From NCBI RefSeq assembly GCF_024679095.1, contig NC_066513.1:4948737-5012736 (forward strand): a stretch of 64,000 nucleotides of DNA, in the 5' to 3' direction. The DNA is from Eriocheir sinensis. Its lineage: Eukaryota; Arthropoda; Malacostraca; Decapoda; Varunidae. The notes beneath the pieces are model-generated. The model was not told the origin of the DNA. It made no database searches and saw nothing but the letters and a program-made list of their open reading frames with translations. This document shows, in pieces, positions 33,438-44,774 of the stretch (positions within the stretch are counted from its first letter, which is position 1; each line of letters opens with the position of its first letter). The translations under genes and the position numbers were made by a program.

Positions 33438-34329
33438 TACATCAGCTGAGCGGAGGATTATGAAGGATAAATGTGAAAAATAAACGTACAAAGAGTAAAC
33501 GTGAAGAATATAAATATAAAGAATAACTGGGAAGAACAAATATGATGAAAAAATGTGGTGTCTCGCTGTAATACACTGCTCAAATATGCTGATAGCATAA
33601 TATATTTCCTAGGCATAAAAGGTGAAATAATGGTGACAAGTATTAACGTTCTATTATTTAGCAGATGTCAGCTAGAGAGAATCTTCACCCATTTTCATTA
33701 GGTTACATTTGTTAATTATTCACACTTATGAAGCAGACTTCAAATTTATTTTTTTACATATTAGGGCTGATTTCGTTATATGTATGCCCTATGCTTACAT
33801 ATTAGGCTATCGATAATAATACCAGTGTTTGACCAAGAAGGCATAACAGGTAAATAATGGTGACAAGTAGTAGTAGTAGTAGTAGTAGTAGTGTTAAAGT
33901 CATCCCTTCTTCTTTGTTGTTTACTTTTGCAACAATAAACCATCAATCAATCAAATTGAGGTTCTGAGCAGGACGATTACTGGTCAGCAGGTGAAGTGAG
34001 TTCATGTCAGTCAAATTATTATATTTTCTCATATTACCATTGCAGTATTGTTTGATATGTTTTTACATTTATTTAAAGAAATAATATAACCACCTGAGAG
34101 CAAGAATTTGTGTTATTTACTAATAAATGTCATTGGCAAGCTCCATTGCGGAGCCCCCGCGGCTACCAGAGCTCCTTTACCTGATGAAAACAAACACCTG
34201 ATGAAAACAAACACCGCCGCGAAAGACGACTGTGAAAGCGGATTCCTGGTTGGTAGCGGCGATCGCCGCTCATTGGTAACGATCAATGCAAACGAAAGTG
34301 ACTGTGAAAGCGGCCCCTAGTGTGTAACA

Positions 34330-34975
34330 TAATTCACAATATTTTGAGAACTTGTAAGTGAACTATTGGTGGTACAAGTATGCACTTTATAAATATATCA
34401 TATATTTTTATGTCACCAGCCTACATTAATCAGCGAAACTAAGTGTTTGGTTTGATTTATATATTTTTTAATTGTTTTATGAGGTGGTGGTTCGTGCTTT
34501 GAGTTTCGTATTATATTCTATAGATAAGTGTACGAGTTTTATGCCTGTTTACCTATATTTTAGTTTGTATTTTACTTTGCGTGAATGGTTTGTGTTTCGG
34601 GGTTTTGTATCGGGTTTTATAGGTCAGTGTACGAATTTTTATGTTTGTGTACTTGTATTTTAGTTTGTGTGAATGGTGCTATTATTTGATATGTGTTTTA
34701 TGAGGTCTCGGTGTGATTTGTGTTTTGGAGTTTTAGGTAATAGAACGAATACCATGTATCTGTATTTGTATTTCTCGTTACGTGAAATGTTACTAGTGTT
34801 TGAGATATTTTTCTTGTTGTTGTTGTCTGCTTGTTTATTGAAGTGTCAGTTTGTGTTTACTGTTTTGTATTGGATATGATTTTAGGTTAGTGTACGTTTT
34901 TATGTTGTCTGCTTGTATTTTACCTCGCGGGGGAGTATTGTTACTGCTCGTATTTTCACATAGCTATTTTTTTAC
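34330..34975. repeat. T/G-rich degenerate minisatellite
   Basis: Related segments with GTGTACGA...TATTTTAGTTTG...GTGAATGG occur near 34520, 34618, 34735 and 34882. Spacing is irregular (about 100-150 bp). The plus-strand open frames are hydrophobic by composition. Confidence 0.55.
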
Positions 34976-34990
34976 AGCACAAGGGCAAAA

Positions 34991-35070
<80 letters not shown>

Positions 35071-35090
35071 AAGCCCGCTAACTTTTGCTC

Positions 35091-36740
35091 TCATATAGTG
35101 ATAGGTATAGAGTGGCCAAAAGAGAGGTCAATTTCGGATGGAGAGGTGTCGTGATACATTCTTCTTGAAAAAAGTGAAGTCATAGGCAGGAGGAAATACA
35201 GACGAATGAAGACTGTTCCAGAGTTACTAGTGAAGGGGATGAAAGAATGGAGATGCTGGTTAACTCTTGCAGAAGGGGTTTCGAAAGTATAGGGATAAGC
35301 ATGAGTAGAAAGTCGTGTGCAGCGGGGCCGCGAGAGAGGGGGAAGCATGCAGTTAGCATGAAAATATCGATAGAAGATAGAAAGAGATACAACATGGCGG
35401 CGGAATTTAAGAGATAGAAGACTATCAGTAAGAGGAGGAGAGCTGTTGAGACGAAGACCCTTAGACTCCACTCTGTCCAGAAGAGGAAGAGTTCTGTGAG
35501 TGGAGCCCCCCATACACGTGAGATGCATATTTCATACGAGGGCGGACAAGGCCCTTATATCAGGGGCTCCCAACCTTTTTGTTCCCCTGTACCCCTTGGG
35601 CATTTTTATAGGTTCCCATGTACCCCTAAAAATCTACGATAAAAAACGATGAAATTGTAATATTTTAATATATTATAATGAAATCTAAGTGTAGACAGAT
35701 TATATAATTTGAATAACAGCTTTGCTTACTAAAATGAGGAAATTGAAAAAAAAAACAAAAAAAACGACATTGTGCAATTTCAATGCAGATTACAACACCA
35801 TGTATTGCACAGTAGTGGTTATTCTCTCAGACCCAATGTACCCCCTGAAAAGTGCAAATGTATCACTGGGAGTACATGTACCCCAGGTTGGGAACCCCTG
35901 CCTTATATAATGGAAAGCATCTTTGCGGGGGAGAAGAACTGGCGGAGACGATACAGAACCCCCAACCTCGAGGAAGCTGATTTACGTAATATGAGAGGAG
36001 ATGTGAAATTTCCATTGAGATTTTGAGGTAAGGATAGATCGAGGATATTTAGTGCTGAAGAAGGTGACAGCTGAGTGTTGTCGAAGAATAGGGAATAGGT
36101 GTTTGGGAGATTGTGTCGAATTGATAGGTGGAAAAATTGGGTTTTTGAGGCCTTGAAGGACACAAAGTTCCTTTTACCTCAATCGGAAATGATAGCAAGG
36201 TCTGAGGTTAAGCGTTCTGCAGCCTACAGTCTGGAGTCTTGTAATTTCTTTTGAAAGGGTCCTCTGTTGAAAGAAGTTGAATAATGCAGAGTGGTGTCGT
36301 CAGCGTATGAGTGGAATGGACAGTTTGTTGTATAAAAAAGATCATTGATGAATAACAGGAAGAAAGTGGGTGATAGAACAGAGCCGTGTGGAACACCACT
36401 GTTGATAGGTTTAGGGGAAGAACAGTGACCGTCTACCACAGCAGAGATAGAACGGCCGGAAAGGAAACTGGAGATAAATGAACAGAGAGAAGGGTATAAT
36501 CCGAAAGAGGGCAGTTTAGAAAGCAAAGACTTGTGCCAGACTCTATCGAAAGCTTTCGATATGTCTAGCGCAACTGAGAACGTTTCACCGAAAGTGAGGA
36601 TGACCAAAAATCAGTTAAGCTTGCAAGAAGATCGCCAGTAGAATGCCTCTTGCGGAACCCATACTGGCGATCAGATAGAAGGTCAGAAGTAGAAAGGTAC
36701 TTTTGAATCATTCGGTTAAGGATTGATTCAAAAGCTTTAG
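35091..36740 (-). pseudogene. Family C RT, minus-strand copy with MITE insertion
   Basis: From the 5' side: SLSKAFES-like start, a gap, TFGETFSVALDISKAFDRVW (motif A), PINSGVPHGSVLSPTFFLLF (Gln of PQG is His), and SYADDTTLHYSTSFN. A frameshift leads to MSFKASKTQFFHLSIRHNLP and SARLGVLYRL-type thumb. The MITE comes next, then the C-terminal GSTHRTLPLLDRVESKGLRL and RYFHANC segments in shifted frames. YADD is retained, but several frameshifts and the insertion inactivate it. Confidence 0.85.
35561..35900. mobile_element. hAT-like MITE (340 bp) with 8-bp duplication
   Basis: Ends CAGGGGCTCCCAACCT and, inverted, CAGGGGTTCCCAACCT, one mismatch in 16. An exact 8-bp repeat, CCTTATAT, flanks it (35553-35560 and 35901-35908). 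CAGGGG-type ends and 8-bp duplications are typical of hAT elements. The inside is AT-rich with no ORF, so it depended on a transposase from elsewhere. It disrupts the family C RT. Confidence 0.92.
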
Positions 36741-36770
36741 ATAGAGAGGAAAATAAAGCTTTAGGGCGTC

Positions 36771-38027
36771 ATGTCTCCGGAGGGACATGACAAACAGGAT
36801 AAGTTTCTCCATTGGAGTCTTGCTGGACTCATGGAGCACCAGGATCGCGATCCTGAACTGAGAGAATTGAAGCATGCTTTTGAACAAACCACCGGTGGTA
36901 ACGTACATGAGAGAGATGATAGAAAGGTTGCAGAGAGGAGCAATGTAACGTTAAATGCAGCTAAGAGGCACTTCAAAAAACTGCCTCTTAGTGAAGTGTG
37001 TGTAGAGAACGGCATTCTCTACCGCGATGTTTGCGATGAATACAACAAGCAGAAAAGACTGGTTATCGTTCCACCAAGCTACATTCCTAACGCGTTAGCT
37101 TTGGCGCATTCCATGCTACCTGCAGGGCATGGAGGCACTAAGGTTACGTTGGCACGCTGTCGCAAGTTTGCGTACTGGCCGGGAATGAAGGCGGACGTGG
37201 AGCAATATGTCAGATCTTGTCCTGTCTGTTGTCGGTTTAAGAAGAGGGGATCCCCGCCAGCTCCACTTATGAGGTATCCAGAGGTTGGCCAACCGTTTGA
37301 CAGAGTCCATATGGATATTGTCGGACCTTTGTCTGTTTCAGACGAAGGCTATAGGTATGTACTGACAGTGATAGACGTCCTGTCACGCTTCTTGGTAGCA
37401 ACCCCCCTTCGTACGAAGGCAGCCAAGGAAGTGGCAGCTGCGTTCTACAAGAACGTAGTCTGTGTACACAGCATCCCGCCGATTCTAGTCACGGATCAAG
37501 GAAAGGAGTTCGTCAACACTCTCTTACGAGAGTTGACTCAGTTATTACAGATTGATCATCTAAGGACAACTCCTTATCACCCGTCTGCAAACGGTGTGAT
37601 AGAAAGGCCTAATGGCACCTTAATAAATATCTTGAGAACTTTGTGCGAGGACAATCGCGGTATCTGGGACCAAATGCTTCCGGTTGCAACACACGCCTAC
37701 AACACTGCCTACCACCGTGTTCTGAAAGATTCACCATTTTTCTTGCTTTTCTCGGGACCCAAATGTTCCTTTTGAAGTGCTTGAGAATAAACTCCAACCT
37801 TGTTATGATGTTGACAGCTATAAAGCATTTACTTCTAGTGTCGCGCAGCGGACCTATAAACTATGTCAGACCAATATAGATATAGGATGGCAGGAGTCAG
37901 AAAGAATGTTTAGGAAATCCAAACCCAAACAGGTGGTAGTAGGAGATCTGTTCTACTTAAGGCAAGTTTGTACAAAGGGCGAACCAAAGAAGCTCCAGCC
38001 CTTGTTCAATGGACCTTTAGGGTGCTA
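36771..38027 (+). pseudogene. Integrase (C-terminal pol) of the errantivirus-like element
   Basis: A 334-codon open frame (36771-37775). The N-terminal zinc-binding HHCC is visible as His113, His120, Cys150 and Cys153. The rve catalytic core has Asp182 (HMDIVGP), Asp242 (TDQGKEF) and Glu278 (GVIERPNG), with 35 residues between the last two as in retroviral integrases. The enzyme joins element cDNA to host DNA. A frameshift near 37750 separates the core from a C-terminal part (37777-38028) that ends in a stop, and further stops follow. The start at 36771 is simply the first Met after the truncation; the real polyprotein began far upstream. Confidence 0.9.
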
Positions 38028-38449
38028 GAAAAATAAGCCCTGTAGTCTTACGACTGCGTCATGTTAGAGGTGGTAAGATCAAGACGGTTCACACAAATAA
38101 TGTTCAGGTCGTTCACGAGGACTCTCTTGGCTTCCATGACTCTCCTAATGTCAGGCGTGCATAACCTCTACCTGATCAAGTAGTAGAAGTGGACCCACTC
38201 CCATGACTTATTCCCCGATGAGCCGCTGCCATTGTCCTTTCCAGCTCCTTCCGAGCTCTCCTCACCGGCTCCTGTCTCCTCAGATGCTTCAGAGGTCCCC
38301 TCATTGGTTCCCTCAGCTCCTTCAGAGCCCTGTGTCAGTCGCTCATTACGATCCAATACGGTACCCCTTCTCTCCCCAATGTGATGGACCGCCCTCTTGA
38401 GTATCGCCAACGACCAACGAACTGATGCCCCTATAATTACAGATCCTGG

Positions 38450-40341
38450 GTGTTGCCCTCTCCTTGTCTTCCCTTGATCCTCCAGGAGCAACCCATTCGT
38501 CCAGGCCTCGTCTTCTCCCCAGTCTTTAAGATGCTGTTGACAGGACGGTACTATGTTGTCCCCGTCGTCATCAAGACGGACGACATCCAACGTCCTCTCA
38601 TCAACGTGGCAAATCTAACAGCGGAAGTTTCATGGTCGATTGAACATATGAATCAATCGTTCCCCACTGTTGGTCTGCTCAGGCGCACTCTAGACTCTTT
38701 TCACATTGAGTTTGAGAAGTTATTCAAAGATCTTAACAGCTTTCTGTCGGCTATGAGTGGTAGAGATGGAAGCCCGTTTCGGACTCGCCAGAAGCGAGGG
38801 GCCGTGGATTTCCTTGGCTCGGTAGCAAACCTCCTTTTCGGTACGGCCACTCAGGCCCAAATAGATGTGATACACGGGAAGCTCTCCCAGCTCTACACTC
38901 TGTCCACAGAAGAGAGACGTCAACTTAACCTCCATCAGGAAGTCCTCAACGCCACAGTTCGGGACCTCCGTCATGTTCATTCTGCCATCTCCCGTCTAGA
39001 GTCCGCCTCGGCCTTGGCCTCAGCTATTATCCGTCAGTTCTCACTAAAAACCTTGCAAATTGAAGGGGAAATGCGTATTTTGGAGACTATCCTTCTCATT
39101 CAGTTGGCACTTAGTGACCTGAATCATGATACTCTGAATCTCAAGCTTGGCCTTCAGCAGCTGTCCCAAACGCAGGTTTCCCCTCTCCTCCTTCCAAATG
39201 ATGTACTATTTCGTGTGCTCAGCAATGCGTCACTCCATTACCCAGGCTTACTTTTCCCTGCAGCACATGAATATTTAGCATTGTATAGAGATGTCTCTAG
39301 GGTTATTTCTAAAGGTACGCTTTCCTCAGGAACCCTTCACTTCTACTTACAAATCCCCATGAAAGGGGATCCCTCTGACGTGTTCGATGTGTTTAAAATG
39401 GACGCGTTGCCTTTTCATCTTGATGGCACGCCATATTTTCTGCACACCGACACGCTTTCCACTGACCTTGCGGTTTCTGAAGACCGCACTCACTATATGC
39501 TCTTAGACTCCTTGGACCGCTGTACTAAACACCCCCTGCGCTATGTATGTCCCCTGTCGCCCCTGTCTACTCGACTTCTGTCCAGCGCTGCGAGATCGCT
39601 CTCTTCTCGATCGCCCAGACGCCCTCACGCTGTGTTCAAACTCTCACCTCAGATTCTACCCCCCGGTCTTCATCACGTATCCTGCGGGCTGGGTCTTCGC
39701 TACCGATACTCCCCAGATGGTCACCATGGTCTGCCCGGACAGCCCGGTCTCCAAATACAGGCAGACCATCAACGGGACGGGTCTCCTCAGCCTCGGTATG
39801 GGCTGTAGTGCCCACTCCGACGCCTTCAGCCTCCCTGCCTCTGCTACTATGGACGGTGACGCCCGCTGACGGTTCATCGCGCCCCTTCCACATCGGACGA
39901 CGTGGTCTCATCGCTCCTGGCCAAGACTCCCTTGGACCCTTCCCCTCCCCGCCGCCGTCGCCCGGGTCGTCTCTGGCCCCCCCGCTGGACCTCCCTCCAG
40001 CACTTCACGCGCTCCAGGAATCCGTCTCTCCGGTCCCCGCCTTCGACCCCTTCCTCCCTTGGTGGGGGTGGCTGCTCCTCCTCGGCGTCGTCTTCGTCGC
40101 CGGTGGGGTGGCCTTCTTCTGTCTCTTCAGGTCGCTTATGTCGCAGGCCTCCTCCCCCAGGATCCCGCCATCCCTGTCTTGGCCCTCCTTGGTGGTCGGC
40201 GGGGCGGACGCTTCGCCACGAGGACGTGGCGTGGTTTTAACGGGGGGGGTATGTGGTGCCCCGAGGGCTGCGACACCACTCGTGTCATCATCATCTTCAC
40301 CGGCAATATTTTCCGATGACAACAGCGGTATCGACCGCTAA
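38450..40341 (+). pseudogene. env: Envelope-like gene (F-type fusion glycoprotein), broken
   Basis: A 452-codon frame (38450-39808) carries a furin-type site RQKR (residues 113-116, 38786-38797) followed by a GAVDFLG fusion-peptide-like start. Helical heptad-rich sequence follows, as in insect errantivirus and baculovirus F-type envelopes. The Cys-rich C-terminal ectodomain lies in another frame from about 39543, and a membrane anchor (WWGWLLLLGVVFVAGG, about 40060-40110) with a cytoplasmic tail lies in a third, ending at 40341. At least two frameshifts therefore break it. The N-terminal signal peptide is not evident. The last 90 bases overlap the proposed LTR. Confidence 0.78.
40235..40251 (+). 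other. Polypurine tract before the 3' LTR
   Basis: AACGGGGGGGG just upstream of the proposed LTR start is the expected primer site for plus-strand DNA synthesis. It overlaps env codons. Confidence 0.6.
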
Positions 40342-41135
40342 AACACAACACGGACTCCAACACATGATTGTCCCCACTGTTCATTTACCAACCTATACAC
40401 AATTGTAATTGCCCATTAACGCACCCGCTTATCTCAAAGCCAAACCACAATCACCGCGGCCAAAACACGATCAGCCGCGGAACAAAATGTTATGAAAACA
40501 AAGCTGCGTCACCGCGTGAATTAAGCATGTCGGTTAGGTAGATTATTGTATGAGCTCGGTGTGAGTTTGATGTATGACTCACACGCCTGACGTATTACCC
40601 TCGCGATGTCTGCCTATATAAGAAGCATTTTCTCCAGGCTTGACCTCAGATTAACCAGCACTCTGTTCGTTGCTGGACACTCAGTTGTCCTTCCCTAGAC
40701 AACATGGGTAGAACATTCATCGTTGCTACTGTGAGTATGGAGTGAAGAATTACCATAGAGGAAAGCGTATCTAACATATCTATTGTGTTCTATTATCTTA
40801 GTTTTACTTAGGATTATATTTCTATGATACTTTATTGTGTGAGTTTTTACTCAATATTATACCAGTGTTAACGTCAGTAACCAATAGTGAAAGAAAACCT
40901 GAAGACTCATTGAGTCTAGTAAGCCAGTCGCTGGTTTAAACAATATTTTTACCCTCTGTAATATTAAGTAGTATTAAGGTAGAATAAAATACATATAAGA
41001 AAGGCGACACCGTTTCATCACCCCATTTACGAACTCCTTTAAATACTCCTAAAGTACTAGAATTTTAAGTCAAGTGTCACTAATACAAACAGTGTGTCGT
41101 CGCCCCTGTGTGACCCGGGATTGCGGGTTACAACA
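40252..41135 (+). repeat. 3' LTR of the errantivirus-like element
   Basis: Begins TGTGGTGCCCC after a purine tract and ends GGGTTACAACA (or three bases earlier at TTACA), where family C sequence resumes. No second LTR is present in the window to confirm the borders. Confidence 0.65.
40613..40710 (+). promoter_or_regulatory. LTR core promoter (TATA box and putative start)
   Basis: TATATAAG at about 40615-40622 is followed by TCAGT-type initiator-like sequences, at 40648 (CTCAG) and 40680 (CTCAGT). The position, in mid-LTR, fits a U3/R boundary. Confidence 0.5.
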
Positions 41136-41420
41136 GACGGCATCGTTCTTAAGAATCTTAATAACGTGCATATAGGAGTCAGAGGGGTGGATGTGTAGGA
41201 GAAATATGCCCAGAATCGTCCAGAGTGGTTTTTACAAAAAGTTTAAAAGAAGAGTTCAGCCTTAGAGATAGATGAGACGGCGGTGCTGCCGTCAGGGTTA
41301 AGGAAAGGAGGGAAAGTTGAAGAAGTGAAATTGGAGTTGATATTTTTGGCTAGGTGCCAGAAGTCTCGGGAAGAATTATAAAAAGCAAGGTTTTGACATG
41401 TGACAGTAATTTGTGTGTAT
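41136..41420 (-). mobile_element. Family C LINE, 5'-side remnant beyond the LTR element
   Basis: Matches, on the minus strand, the linker region between endonuclease and RT of the better copies (54400-54660), for example the SKAELF codons and the Phe-Leu-Pro linker. It belongs to the copy at 34976-36767. Confidence 0.75.
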
Positions 41421-41937
<517 letters not shown>

Positions 41938-41944
41938 AAAAAAA

Positions 41945-42256
41945 GTTATATAAAATGGTAAGAGAGTCGGGTAGGACACGAAGTAATGGGTTTAAACTGG
42001 ATAAATTCAGATTCAACAGGGACATAGGCAAAAATTAGTTTACTAACAGGGTGGTGGATGAGTGGAATAGGCTTAGCAACCATGTGGTGAGTCCCAATAC
42101 AATTGTCACATTCAAAAATAGGTTAGATAAATTCATGGGCAGCGATATTAGGTGGGGTTAGATACACGGGAGCTACACGCGAGCTTAGGTTCAAGGGAGC
42201 TGCCTTGTACAGGCACAGGCCTCTTGCAGACTCCTATGTTCTTATGTTCTTATGTA
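41945..42256 (+). mobile_element. CR1 3'-terminal fragment (family F) with 8-bp tail repeats
   Basis: Codes for [20 protein letters not shown], a stop, then NRVVDEWNRLSNHVVSP and FKNRLDKFMGSDIRWG before a stop, the usual end of a CR1 RT. The 3' UTR ends in two TTCTTATG repeats (42238-42254), in keeping with the octamer tails known for CR1 elements. It is 5'-truncated by the TAGA array. Confidence 0.85.
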
Positions 42257-42278
42257 CATATAGATTTAGAAATAGGGG

Positions 42279-42607
42279 AGGCAGGAAAACGGCGGCTGAG
42301 TGTTTAGCGTGCCGGTCACGAGTTCGCCACGTTCTGAATAATGAGGGTTCGAGTCCGCCGCTACCTCCTGGGATTTTTCTGCCACCGCCGAGTGGCCTAA
42401 GACTACCCACTTGCTGTCCTGATGACCACCTATCAACCCGGACTCTAGACGAACTGTTCAAAGGAAATCAAGAACTTCCGGGAGCAGCATGAGCCAAGAC
42501 TAGATGGCGCCACTATAAATACTTGCCTGCGCCATGACGGGCTTAGGCCGATCACCAAGCCCCTAAAGAAAGCCTACCGGCGCTATAGGCCAGGGCGTAA
42601 AAAAATA
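42279..42607 (+). mobile_element. tRNA-derived SINE, copy S4 (full length)
   Basis: GGCGGCTGAGTGTTTAGCGT (A box) and GGGTTCGAGTCC (B box) begin the element. The body includes CCGAGTGGCCTAAGACTACC, AACCCGGACTCTAGA, GGCGCCACTATAAATACTTG and GCCTACCGGCGCTATAGGCC, and it ends in a short poly(A). The B box is the best preserved of the copies here. Confidence 0.9.
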
Positions 42608-42714
42608 GAGATAAATACATAATAAATAGATAGGTCCTGATGGTCGCTTAAGAAGACAAGAAACGTGAAAAAAAAACTGATCACTTTCGTGTATTTCATC
42701 TTGGAGACGTGGAG

Positions 42715-42717
<3 letters not shown>

Positions 42718-42779
<62 letters not shown>
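42718..42779. repeat. (CA)n microsatellite
   Basis: About 30 CA units. Confidence 0.96.
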
Positions 42780-42781
<2 letters not shown>

Positions 42782-42982
42782 CTTTATTACGTTAAAATAC
42801 AATTCACGCATTAACATAGCACCCCACTCAATCCCTGTTCTCATTTTGCACTCTCACGCATCACAGTGATTGCAGTGTGCGTCGTTCACTAAACAAGTTT
42901 CGTCAACAATGCAACGTTCACGATAAATTAGTGTTTGATATACCTCATTTTTACGATCTGTATATAGCGCCGGTAGTCTTCG

Positions 42983-43838
42983 TATGGCATCCAGTACCTT
43001 GATTATGTTCCAAGTCTTCATATGGCATTCAGTCCTTTATTTTCTAGTATTTTTATGGCATTGAATCCTTTATTTCTTAGTCTTTATATGGCATTCAATC
43101 CTTTGTTTCTTAGTCTTTATATGGCATTCAATCCTTTATTTCTTATTCTTTATATGGCATTCAATCCTTTATTTCTTAGTTTTTATATGGCATTCAATCC
43201 TTTATTTCTTAGTCTTTATATGGCATTCAATCCTTTATTTCTTAGTCTTTATATGGCATTCAATCCTTTATTTCTTAGTCTTTATATGGCATTCAATCCT
43301 TTGTTTCTTAGTCTTTATATGGCATTTAATCCTTTATTTCTTAGTTTTTATATGGCATTCAATCCCTTATTTCTTATTCTTTATATGGCATTTAATCCTT
43401 TATTTCTTAGTTTTTATATGGCATTCAATCCTTTATTTCTTAGTCTTTATATGGCATTCAATCCCTTATTTCTTATTCTTTATATGGCATTTAATCCTTT
43501 ATTTCTTAGTTTTTATATGGCATTCAATCCCTTATTTCTTATTCTTTATATGGCATTCAATCCTTTATTTCTTAGTCTTTATATGGCATTCAATCCCTTA
43601 TTTCTTATTCTTTATATGGCATTTAATCCTTTATTTCTTAGTTTTTATATGGCATTCAATCCAGTGTTTCTTAGTTTTTATATGATATTCAATCAACTAT
43701 TTCTTAGCCTTTGTATGGCATTCAATCCTTTATTTACTAGTCTTAACAAGGTATTCAATCGTTTGTTTTAGTCTTGATAAGGTATTCAATCCCATATTTC
43801 TTAGTTTTTACATGGCATTCAATCCTTCATTTCCTAGT
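42983..43838. repeat. 33-bp minisatellite, about 25 units, open in one frame
   Basis: Unit TATGGCATTCAATCCTTTAT followed by TTCTTAGTCTTTA. Because 33 is a multiple of three and the unit has no stop in this frame, a 249-codon frame arises (43022-43771) repeating MAFNPLFLSLY. Variants (CTTATTC versus CTTAGTT/CTTAGTC) recur in a pattern suggesting multi-unit duplications. No start context, homology or flanking exon suggests a real gene. Confidence 0.93.
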
Positions 43839-44155
43839 CAGTCATTACCGTCACACACACTCTAAATATATAACTTCATCCACTCCTATCACAAGCTCTT
43901 TATAATCTATTGGTGTCTAGCCCATACGTTTCCTTTCTTCCTTTATATACATTCCTCTTCCAGTGCACTTCGTTATTTCCTTTCTACATTGCTTTGGTGT
44001 TATAGGCTTGAAGCTGTGCCAGGGATTTTAATATTCATCTCTGGTGGCAAAGTCGTCGGTGTCTATAATATATCCATGTAAATGATACGCTACTGTCATG
44101 TTTGTTATTATAGAGTACATATATTTTCCGTTGCATATTAATAACTATATGGTTA

Positions 44156-44202
<47 letters not shown>

Positions 44203-44600
44203 GATCTGTCTATCTATCTATCTTCAACTCTCTACATATATTTGTTTCTATATCTTTCTATTTATTTACACCTTTCTCTACCCATTTCTATCTTCATCTA
44301 CCTATCCATCTATTTATGTACCTATTCATTTCCCTTTCCTAATTTGCAATACTTTCCTTCTGTTATTTCTCCTTACATTCTATCTATTCATCTACTTGTA
44401 TATTTCTATTTATCAACTTTTCTCTACTCAAGCGGCGTCCATCTATTACACTTTCTACCTTCTCCTTCCCTCTCCGACAGTGTATTTCCAAAGGTCTGTA
44501 TTTCCTGCGCCTCTCCATATTATACTAATTCATCCGAGACCTAAATATATGCAGGCGTCCAGCTGGCCTAGACGGAGCGGTGACTGCTGGAAATACTCGC
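43839..44600. other. No gene; (CA)n at 44159-44200 and a TCTA-rich tract
   Basis: Includes a CA array and degenerate CTATCTAT/CATCTA sequence to about 44410. The open frame here is a repeat by-product. Confidence 0.6.
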
Positions 44601-44609
44601 TTTGATTTG

Positions 44610-44610
<1 letters not shown>

Positions 44611-44645
<35 letters not shown>
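44611..44645. repeat. (TG)n microsatellite
   Basis: About 18 TG units. Confidence 0.95.
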
Positions 44646-44647
<2 letters not shown>

Positions 44648-44774
44648 TCCCTATCCAAGTCCTCCGACTCCCCCCTCAAGAGTTCACACGGCGCCTGACG
44701 GTCCATTGTAGGAGGAAAATGAAATCAGCAGAAGACCTTGATTTAAGAACTGAAATGATGTATGAGGTTTTAGA

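Larger units (their letters stand above)
31026..34316 (+). mobile_element. H-family element H2 (outer copy, CTA duplication)
   Basis: Ends GGGGCCGC... and ...GCGGCCC, flanked by CTA (31023-31025 and 34317-34319). It is interrupted at 31225-33437 by another H element. Its own body resumes with ATCAGCTGAGCGG at 33441, and the joined body is about 1.08 kb. A (TAG)n run is at 33865-33892. No credible ORF. Confidence 0.75.
34976..36767 (-). mobile_element. Family C LINE, minus-strand copy (3' half)
   Basis: The 3' UTR at the left contains a TA array (34994-35066) in the A/T-rich part. Coding reads right to left from the RT N-terminal SLSKAFES region to the C-terminus near 35095. A hAT-like MITE interrupts it at 35561-35900. 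At its 5' side it stops where the errantivirus-like element begins; further family C sequence lies beyond that element (41136-41420), with about 235 bp missing between. Confidence 0.85.
36768..41135 (+). mobile_element. Errantivirus-like LTR retrotransposon, 5'-truncated (int-env-LTR)
   Basis: Contains an integrase, an F-type envelope and one LTR on the plus strand. The 5' LTR, gag, protease and RT are missing; the element begins in pol exactly where family C sequence ends. It sits within a minus-strand family C LINE, but about 235 bp of that LINE is also missing, so a deletion removed both. Gene order int then env then LTR matches envelope-bearing Ty3/Gypsy elements (errantiviruses and relatives). 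Confidence 0.85.

Noticed and set aside
34472..34879. Two hydrophobic plus-strand ORFs as small membrane proteins
   Set aside because: They follow the T/G-rich degenerate repeat and share its periodicity; no other support.
39636..40384. Arg/Pro-rich minus-strand ORFs over the envelope 3' region
   Set aside because: Out-of-frame shadows of the GC-rich envelope C-terminus.
43022..43771. 249-codon ORF of MAFNPLFLSLY repeats as a real repeat protein
   Set aside because: It is a 33-bp minisatellite whose unit happens to lack a stop; flanks show no exon or promoter.
42983..43838. CRISPR-like array
   Set aside because: Contiguous tandem units without distinct spacers in a eukaryotic context; it is a minisatellite.
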